From Fredinandcohnia onubensis (GTDB taxonomy: Bacteria; Bacillota; Bacilli; Bacillales; Bacillaceae_L): a DNA stretch of 64,000 bases. Positions within the stretch are counted from its first letter, which is position 1. Every line of letters begins with the position of its first letter. The notes below the pieces were generated by a model, which worked only from the letters and a program-made list of their open reading frames with translations, had not been told where the DNA came from and made no database searches. The stretch covers positions 1 to 64,000 of the forward strand of contig NZ_NSEB01000018.1 in NCBI RefSeq assembly GCF_002734215.1, in the 5' to 3' direction. The position numbers and the translations under genes are program-made. Below, in pieces: positions 59,092 through 64,000 of this stretch.

Positions 59092-59448
59092 TTATTTTTT
59101 ATAAGGCATAAATGATGAAGGATTTAATTCTTCATTTTCAATAACAATAGCGGTTAACCCTTTATCCGTTTTGGTTTCGTGCCATTCATCTTTCTCCCAA
59201 AACACAGCATCTCCCGCTTGGACTTTGATATATTCTTCTTTTTCACCTCGAACATAACCCTCCCCATTTAAGATTAATAGAAGTTGAGGTACTACTGCTT
59301 GATGAAAGCCTATAATTCCGTTTTCTTCTAAGTACATGCAACCTATATGAGTTTCCTTGTCAGTTTGAATAATACGAGACATCATAAAATCCGAATTGAA
59401 TTTACTGATCTGCTTACCGCTATCTTTACTAAACTTATAAAATTCCAT
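59092..59448 (-). CDS. cupin domain protein
   Basis: The 118-aa product has cupin motif 1 reduced to LEENGIIGFHQAVVPQLLLI, then GEGYVRGEKEEYIKVQAGDA, and motif 2 FWEKDEWHETKTD with the second-motif His. It is probably a small metal- or ligand-binding beta-barrel of unknown role. AAGGTCCTTGGAGGTGCAAA lies before the ATG (GGAGGTG, 5 bases). It follows the VOC gene in the same direction after 64 bases. Confidence 0.83.
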   Translation of the reverse strand: MEFYKFSKDSGKQISKFNSDFMMSRIIQTDKETHIGCMYLEENGIIGFHQAVVPQLLLILNGEGYVRGEKEEYIKVQAGDAVFWEKDEWHETKTDKGLTAIVIENEELNPSSFMPYKK

Positions 59449-59512
59449 TTTGCACCTCCAAGGACCTTATGTTATATATTTCTCAGTCAAGAATGTTCAA
59501 ACATTAAATCGA

Positions 59513-59875
59513 TTAATCAAATTGCAGATACTCTAAAACATTACCAAATGGGTCTTTAAAGCTAATATATTTTCCAGGAGGACATTTTGTTGGTTCATCA
59601 ACAATGAAATCAACATTATGTTCTTTTAACAGATCAACTGTATGATAAATGTCTTCCGTTTTTAACCCTAAGACCACTCCTGAAGTTGTTGTATTCTCAA
59701 TGTATGTTGCCTTTTCCGATTCTTCTAATACGATAGGTAGATCTCCGTGAACGAGCGATACAATTTTTGGACCATATTTTTTATTAACTTCGAACCCTAA
59801 AACTGTGGAATAAAAGTCAATTGCCTCCTGAATATTTGGTACATAAATTCCAATAACACAAACTTGACTCATCAC
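59513..59875 (-). CDS. VOC family protein
   Basis: The 120-aa product has MSQVCVIGIYVPNIQEAIDF, SGVVLGLKTEDIYHTVDLLK and KYISFKDPFGNVLEYLQF, where Glu of NVLEY is the typical metal position. It is a single-domain glyoxalase/bleomycin-resistance-fold protein of unknown substrate. Two Met codons (59875 and 59872) follow GGAGAAGTG. The cupin gene at 59092 follows. Confidence 0.86.
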   Translation of the reverse strand: MMSQVCVIGIYVPNIQEAIDFYSTVLGFEVNKKYGPKIVSLVHGDLPIVLEESEKATYIENTTTSGVVLGLKTEDIYHTVDLLKEHNVDFIVDEPTKCPPGKYISFKDPFGNVLEYLQFD

Positions 59876-60014
59876 TTCTCCTCCATTTATTTTCGATTTG
59901 TTTATTCATAACAGTAATTCCACTTAATACCATAAATCACCTGCTAAATCACTTATATTTCTTCTTAAAACTCTCACCTGTTAGTTCAAGAAGACCGAGT
60001 TAGCATACAAATCT

Positions 60015-60470
60015 TTACCTATGCCCATCTTTCCGTGCTTTTATATACCCGTAATACGCACAAGTACCATTTTGGGCTAGGTCCTTCACTTCAAAACCAC
60101 ATTTTTTATAGAAACTGAAATTGTTAGCTGATGTATGTGCAAACCAATCACCATGGGGAAGTTTTTGAACGCAAAGTTGCACTAGCTTTTTCCCGATACC
60201 TTTTCTCCGATATTCCGATAAAACGACTAAATCCATTATGTTCGCAGCCATTATTTGGTCGGAGATAACCCTCACCATTCCAATCATTTTGTTATTATCC
60301 CATACAGTAAATGCCCAAGTTGAATTTTTGAATATAAGCGTAAACTTTTCTTTTTGCCAATCAGGAGTATTCCTTGCCCATCCAGCATCTTCAAATAAGG
60401 CTTTAACATAATCAGCAGGTACCCCATCGGTTCCTTCTCTTATCACTAAGCCATTAAAATATTGGTACAT
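60015..60470 (-). CDS. GNAT family N-acetyltransferase
   Basis: The 151-aa product has motif A MDLVVLSEYRRKGIGKKLVQ (R-R-K-G-I-G near residues 86-91) and FYKKCGFEVKDLAQNGTCAY. ATG at 60470 is chosen because AAGGGGGAGTCAAG is directly upstream; the frame to 60503 ignores it. The substrate is unknown. It begins just before a dispersed repeat on the upstream side. Confidence 0.86.
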   Translation of the reverse strand: MYQYFNGLVIREGTDGVPADYVKALFEDAGWARNTPDWQKEKFTLIFKNSTWAFTVWDNNKMIGMVRVISDQIMAANIMDLVVLSEYRRKGIGKKLVQLCVQKLPHGDWFAHTSANNFSFYKKCGFEVKDLAQNGTCAYYGYIKARKDGHR

Positions 60471-60502
60471 CTTGACTCCCCCTTTATAATACTTATTGAA
60501 CA

Positions 60503-60578
60503 AACCTGTTTTGTTAGTTTCTTAACTTCAACAAAATAGTGCGTTAATCCTCCTTGGATCAACGCACCTGTTAGTTGA
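60503..60578 (-). terminator. dispersed terminator repeat, copy U
   Basis: Complete copy: ACCTGTTTTGTTAGTTTCTT, ACTTCAACAAAAT, hairpin GTGCGTTAATCC / GGATCAACGCAC (60539-60567) and tail CTGTTAGTTGAAG. It ends about 35 bases after the lipoprotein stop at 60612 in the leftward direction. Confidence 0.8.
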
Positions 60579-60611
60579 AGAACAGTTTTTCATACATTCC
60601 TTTATTACTAT

Positions 60612-60947
60612 TTATTTGGATTTAGACCCCGGAGCATTTTGTAATAGATATAATTCTCCATCATTGTCTTCAACAATGATAAAATCAGTCTCATCTTTTA
60701 CCGAATAAATAACCGAACCTTCTTCAAAAAAGTTTGATTGATTGTTTCTTGGAAAGTGACTTGCATGGACCTTTTTAATCACTGTGCCAATGGTTTTATC
60801 TACTTCATAATCCTCTAATTTCTCTTCCGTACCATTGTATTCAGTATTATTTAACACAACAACTATTGCGTAACTTCCACCTAAAGTAGATTGATTACAA
60901 GCTGTTAAAAAGAAAAGAAAGCAGATTACCATAATTCCTTTTTTTAT
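60612..60947 (-). CDS. hypothetical lipoprotein with non-standard ATA start
   Basis: GGAGGAGAGTAAT is followed by ATA AAA AAA GGA ATT ATG GTA ATC, where other lipoproteins here have ATG AAA AAA. So ATA (60947) occupies the start position. The signal is KKGIMVICFLFFLTAC (lipobox LTAC), the mature part about 95 residues, ending VEDNDGELYLLQNAPGSKSK. Alternatives are ATG at 60932, too far from the site, or TTG at 61001, which precedes it. The gene may be poorly expressed. It may be co-transcribed with the methyltransferase gene upstream. Confidence 0.6.
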   Translation of the reverse strand: MKKGIMVICFLFFLTACNQSTLGGSYAIVVVLNNTEYNGTEEKLEDYEVDKTIGTVIKKVHASHFPRNNQSNFFEEGSVIYSVKDETDFIIVEDNDGELYLLQNAPGSKSK

Positions 60948-61004
60948 ATTACTCTCCTCCTTGTAAGCAGCTTTTGAAGAGTATGCCTCAATCGGTATCA
61001 AAAC

Positions 61005-61715
61005 CTAAATTTCAATATTTCTAACAACATATGTTATAGCGTTGGTTTTTAATAAAACATCTTTTTCATTACGTACAATTTTATATTCCAATGGCTTAAC
61101 AAGCTTGTTTAACACGTCCCAACCCGCGTAAATTCTATCTAATCTATGAATCATGTCTTCTGTCTTATTATTAATCTCCATCATAACTTCTAATTTTTGA
61201 TTTGTTTCTAGATCAATTTCTTCTACTTCTGAATTTACAATAATACAGTTTACTCCATTCTTTTTTGTTCCTACTGCCATTTGTTTTATTACACTTTCAA
61301 GTACTTCTTCCGATTCAACGTGTTCTAAGGTGGATACCGCTATAACCAGGTCATATTCATCTCTCTTAATCTCGTAATGTCCGATATCAGCTTTTTGAGT
61401 TTTAATTATTTCTTGTACTTCATACTCATCGCTATATTGTATTAATTTTTCTAATGCTGAATCTAATATATCTACACAAACAACTTTTCCATTTTTCTCT
61501 TTTATCTGTTGGGCAATTGGAATACTATTTCTTCCTACACCTGAGCCTAAATCCAATACCCGTATATTTTTTTTATGATTAAATAATGGTAATAATTCCA
61601 TTACTGTTTTAACAGGTTTGTATAACCAAGAACCTTCTTCAAATAACTTGTAGTTCTCATAACAATAATCATGATACTTTTTTTCTTCGTTACGAATAAA
61701 ATCAAGCCTACTCAA
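61005..61715 (-). CDS. class I SAM-dependent methyltransferase
   Basis: The 236-aa product has the SAM-binding loop VLDLGSGVGRNSIPIAQQIK (residues 53-72), VVCVDILDSALEKL (acidic motif II) and DLVIAVSTLEHVESEEV. The N-terminal YENYKLFEEGSWLYKPVKTV is typical of TehB-like members. The methyl acceptor is unknown. The start is TTG at 61715 with GGGGG 8 bases upstream. In contrast to the two other methyltransferase genes here it is intact. Confidence 0.87.
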   Translation of the reverse strand: MSRLDFIRNEEKKYHDYCYENYKLFEEGSWLYKPVKTVMELLPLFNHKKNIRVLDLGSGVGRNSIPIAQQIKEKNGKVVCVDILDSALEKLIQYSDEYEVQEIIKTQKADIGHYEIKRDEYDLVIAVSTLEHVESEEVLESVIKQMAVGTKKNGVNCIIVNSEVEEIDLETNQKLEVMMEINNKTEDMIHRLDRIYAGWDVLNKLVKPLEYKIVRNEKDVLLKTNAITYVVRNIEI

Positions 61716-61917
61716 TCGTTTTTCCCCCGAAAAATATTATATATTTTAATATTCTCTTCTAATTACTTAATACCTTCTACAACCTGCTCTTGTTAGAAGA
61801 TAAACTTCAAGATTGTACCCTTTCGTTAAACAAGGTTATCTATCAAAAACTTCTTTCTAAATATTTTCAATAATGTTACTATTTGTATGTAATAATTTTA
61901 CATAAGGGGAGATTTCT

Positions 61918-62403
61918 TTGACAATTAGCACTAAAGGAATTAGTAAAGAGATAACAGTTGATGCACCTTTAAACTTAGTTTGGCATGCTTGGACAATCTC
62001 TGAAAGAGTCTCAGAATGGTTTGCACCTGAAACCGTGGTAGAAGCTAAGGAAGGCGGTGCATACGAACTTTATTTTATACCTGGAAACAAAACGGGTATG
62101 AATACTAGTGGCTGTAAAATCACTAAACTTGCCTATGAAAAAGAGCTACATTTTACTTGGAAAGGACCCGATCAATTCGAATCATTAATGAATAAAAACG
62201 CACTAACAATTGTTCAAGTAAGTTTCAAATCTATTAATGAAAGTTCTACAAAGGTAACTGTTGAACATATTGGATTTAAAGACAACGAGGACTGGATTGA
62301 GGCAATTAACTGGCACCAAATAGCTTGGTCAGGTGTACTTGATAGTTTAAAATCTGCACTAGAAAAGGGCGAAGGCAATTTATGCTGCCAACCCTTAAAA
62401 TAA
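61918..62403 (+). CDS. SRPBCC/AHSA1 (START-like) domain protein
   Basis: The 161-aa product has the AHSA1 pattern: ISKEITVDAPLNLVWHAWTI, ERVSEWFAPETVVEAKEGGA, YELYF, ELHFTWKGP and a C-terminal long helix WHQIAWSGVLDSLKSALEKG lining the hydrophobic cavity. Such proteins bind lipids or small hydrophobic ligands or activate Hsp90-like partners; the role is unknown. The start is TTG at 61918 with AAGGGGAGATTTC just upstream. Single rightward gene with its own terminator. Confidence 0.88.
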   Translation: MTISTKGISKEITVDAPLNLVWHAWTISERVSEWFAPETVVEAKEGGAYELYFIPGNKTGMNTSGCKITKLAYEKELHFTWKGPDQFESLMNKNALTIVQVSFKSINESSTKVTVEHIGFKDNEDWIEAINWHQIAWSGVLDSLKSALEKGEGNLCCQPLK

Positions 62404-62412
62404 TCTTTAGGT

Positions 62413-62448
62413 AAACCATCTACATTTTTTAATATAGATGGTTTTTTC
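62413..62448 (+). terminator. intrinsic terminator
   Basis: AAACCATCTA (62413-62422) pairs with TAGATGGTTT (62435-62444) followed by T. Confidence 0.8.
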
Positions 62449-62511
62449 ATAACTTAAAAGTACATTGAATCGTAAAACTAAGAATAAGATTCTCCTAAAT
62501 TTCATCTCTTT

Positions 62512-64000
62512 TTAATCTATTTCGTTAGCAGACCGTTTCTTTAATCTCTCCAGTTCTTCCTCAATCTTTACTGGATCAATTCTTTCAAACAATGGTTCTA
62601 CTTTTGACAAATGCCTTGATTTCTCGACACACGCTCTCCATTCTGTTTCCTTTATATTTATCATTTTCTTAACCTTTTCACTCGAAAAAGGTAGAAAAGG
62701 CGATAAGAGTTGAGCTAAATTTGCAATAATGTAAACACAATCTGCCAAGGTTTGTTTGCAGGACTCTAGATCATCCTTTATTTGCTTCCAAGGTTGTTGT
62801 TCATCAAAGTATTTATTTGAGAATCTAATATACTCAAATATTTTTTCCAGACCTTTTTTGAAGGCAGCAGTTTCTATGCAAAGACCAACTTCACTATATA
62901 ATCGATTAATTTGATCCTGAATATTTGAGGTTATCTCCTTATCAGGAATGTCACCATCAAATGACTTTTCGATAAATTTCAAAGTACGATTAACCAAGTT
63001 TCCATAAGCACCTAGTAACTCACTATTATGGCTATAGATGAATTCTTTCCAAGAAAAATCAGCATCTCGGTTCTCTGGGGCATTGATTGTAAGAAAATAT
63101 CGTATGGAATCTGGATCGTACCTTTCTAAAATATCTGGAACCCAAACCGCCCAATTTTTACTTGTCGATAATTTTTTCTTTTCTAAAGTCAAGTACTCGT
63201 TTGAAACGATGTGCGTTGGTAATGGCTCCTGCCCAAGACCAGCTAGAATTGCTGGCCAAATAATTGAATGAAATGGGATATTATCTTTCCCGTGAATGTA
63301 ATATGAGTGAGTGGAAGAATTCCAAAATGTTGAATCATCATTATTTGTTTCATTCGCCCAACGTTTACTTGCTGTATAATATCCTGACACAGCCTCAATC
63401 CAAACATAAATCTTCTTATCTTCTTATCTTCATATCCAGCAACTGGAACACTTACCCCAATAGGCAAATCCCTTGATACAGCTCTGTCTTGTAAACCTTC
63501 CTTTAGATATCGGTTCGTCAAAGAGATGGCATTTTCCCTCCAAAGGTTCTTTTCTTCTGCCGCATGCGTATAGTTTTCCAAAACAGTTTGGAACGAACTT
63601 AATGAAAAATAAAAGTGCTCTGTAAATCTGCTAGTAGGTTCCTGCCCGCAAATTTTACATTTTCTTTCAAGAAGTTCAAGTGGTTCTAATATAGTTGAAC
63701 AATGATCACATTGGTCCCCTCGCGAATGCTCTTTACAGACAGGGCATATCCCTTCAACATAACGGTCAGGCAGAAACTGTTGACAAGGTTCACAATAGGT
63801 CTGTTCAATTTCCTTTTTGTAAATCAGTCCTTTTTCAAGTAACGTTAAAAATATTTCTTGAACGACTTTATGGTGATGTTTCGTATCAGTCCTTGTATAA
63901 GTATCGTATGTGAAACCTAATTTTAAGAAACACTCTTCAAATTCTTTGTGATAACGATCCGCAATCACTTTTGGAGAAACCCCTTCTTGTTTTGCTCTGA
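62512..64000 (-). pseudogene. second methionyl-tRNA synthetase gene, broken by an 8-bp duplication, runs off the window
   Basis: The upstream frame (still open at 64000) reads [40 protein letters not shown] with Cys knuckles, and [13 protein letters not shown]. The downstream frame has [40 protein letters not shown], the KMSKS-type motif KKLSTSKN, and the anticodon-binding domain to TAG/TAA 62512. They belong together as MetRS. ATCTTCTT is present twice in tandem at 63410-63425 (a third, partial unit follows); removing one unit gives [20 protein letters not shown] in one frame. The HIGH motif lies outside the window. No C-terminal dimerisation domain is present. Confidence 0.88.

Noticed and set aside
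282-60578. True integron with attC sites
   Set aside because: The repeats lack inverted RYYYAAC/GTTRRRY ends and no integron integrase is visible; only the layout is similar.
1-64000. tRNA, rRNA, T-box or known riboswitch
   Set aside because: No cloverleaf, 16S/23S signature, T-box GGTGGAACCGCG motif or conserved riboswitch core was seen in the intergenic regions.

Overview
The window comes from the chromosome of a low-GC, spore-forming Firmicute of the Bacillaceae. The evidence is AAGGAGG-type ribosome binding sites, frequent TTG and GTG starts, short Bacillus lipoproteins with clear lipoboxes, and families typical of Bacillus: YqxD, YjcZ, DUF3231, CBO0543, WGxxGxxG, CarD, DUF1697 and DUF1259. 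No rRNA, tRNA, CRISPR array, phage module or plasmid replication gene is visible, and the species cannot be named from the sequence alone.

Layout. Positions 1-37.5 kb and 56.3-62.5 kb look like a Bacillus accessory landscape. Most genes there are single, leftward (minus strand) and small: GNAT acetyltransferases, VOC proteins, DinB proteins, HAD phosphatases, SAM methyltransferases, alcohol-dehydrogenase-like oxidoreductases and small lipoproteins or membrane proteins. Many are followed by a member of one dispersed repeat of about 70-80 bp. Its core is a hairpin with an A-run on the plus strand, so on the minus strand it reads as an intrinsic terminator. About 20 copies or remnants are present, almost all in one orientation. 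Positions 37.6-56.3 kb nearly lack this repeat. They hold dpaL, an AraC / PTS IIC-IIA / GH3 sugar locus, DUF3231 proteins, small spore-type proteins, an EthD protein, a nitronate monooxygenase-like enzyme and SDR dehydrogenases.

Working groups. At 16.8-19.1 kb an ECF sigma factor, an overlapping LytR-CpsA-Psr protein and a lipoprotein follow a promoter of ECF type, so the module is probably autoregulated. At 44.3-49.3 kb an AraC activator is divergent from a IIB-less PTS permease whose IIA domain carries Tyr in place of the phosphorylated His; a GH3 glycosidase follows. At 25.5 kb is a SurA-type lipoprotein, and a dead copy of its 3' end lies 6 kb away.

The dominant theme is gene decay. At least fourteen genes or fragments are broken: an IS110 transposase, a yjcZ paralogue, a dinB gene, a prsA/surA tail, two methyltransferases, an alpha/beta hydrolase, a ridA, two membrane protein genes, a HAD tail, a second methionyl-tRNA synthetase broken by an 8-bp duplication, and a nonsense-mutated copy of a 45-aa membrane protein. 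That last duplication starts and ends inside the dispersed repeats, so these repeats behave like cassette boundaries. This is the most interesting pattern in the window, although no recombinase for it is visible here.
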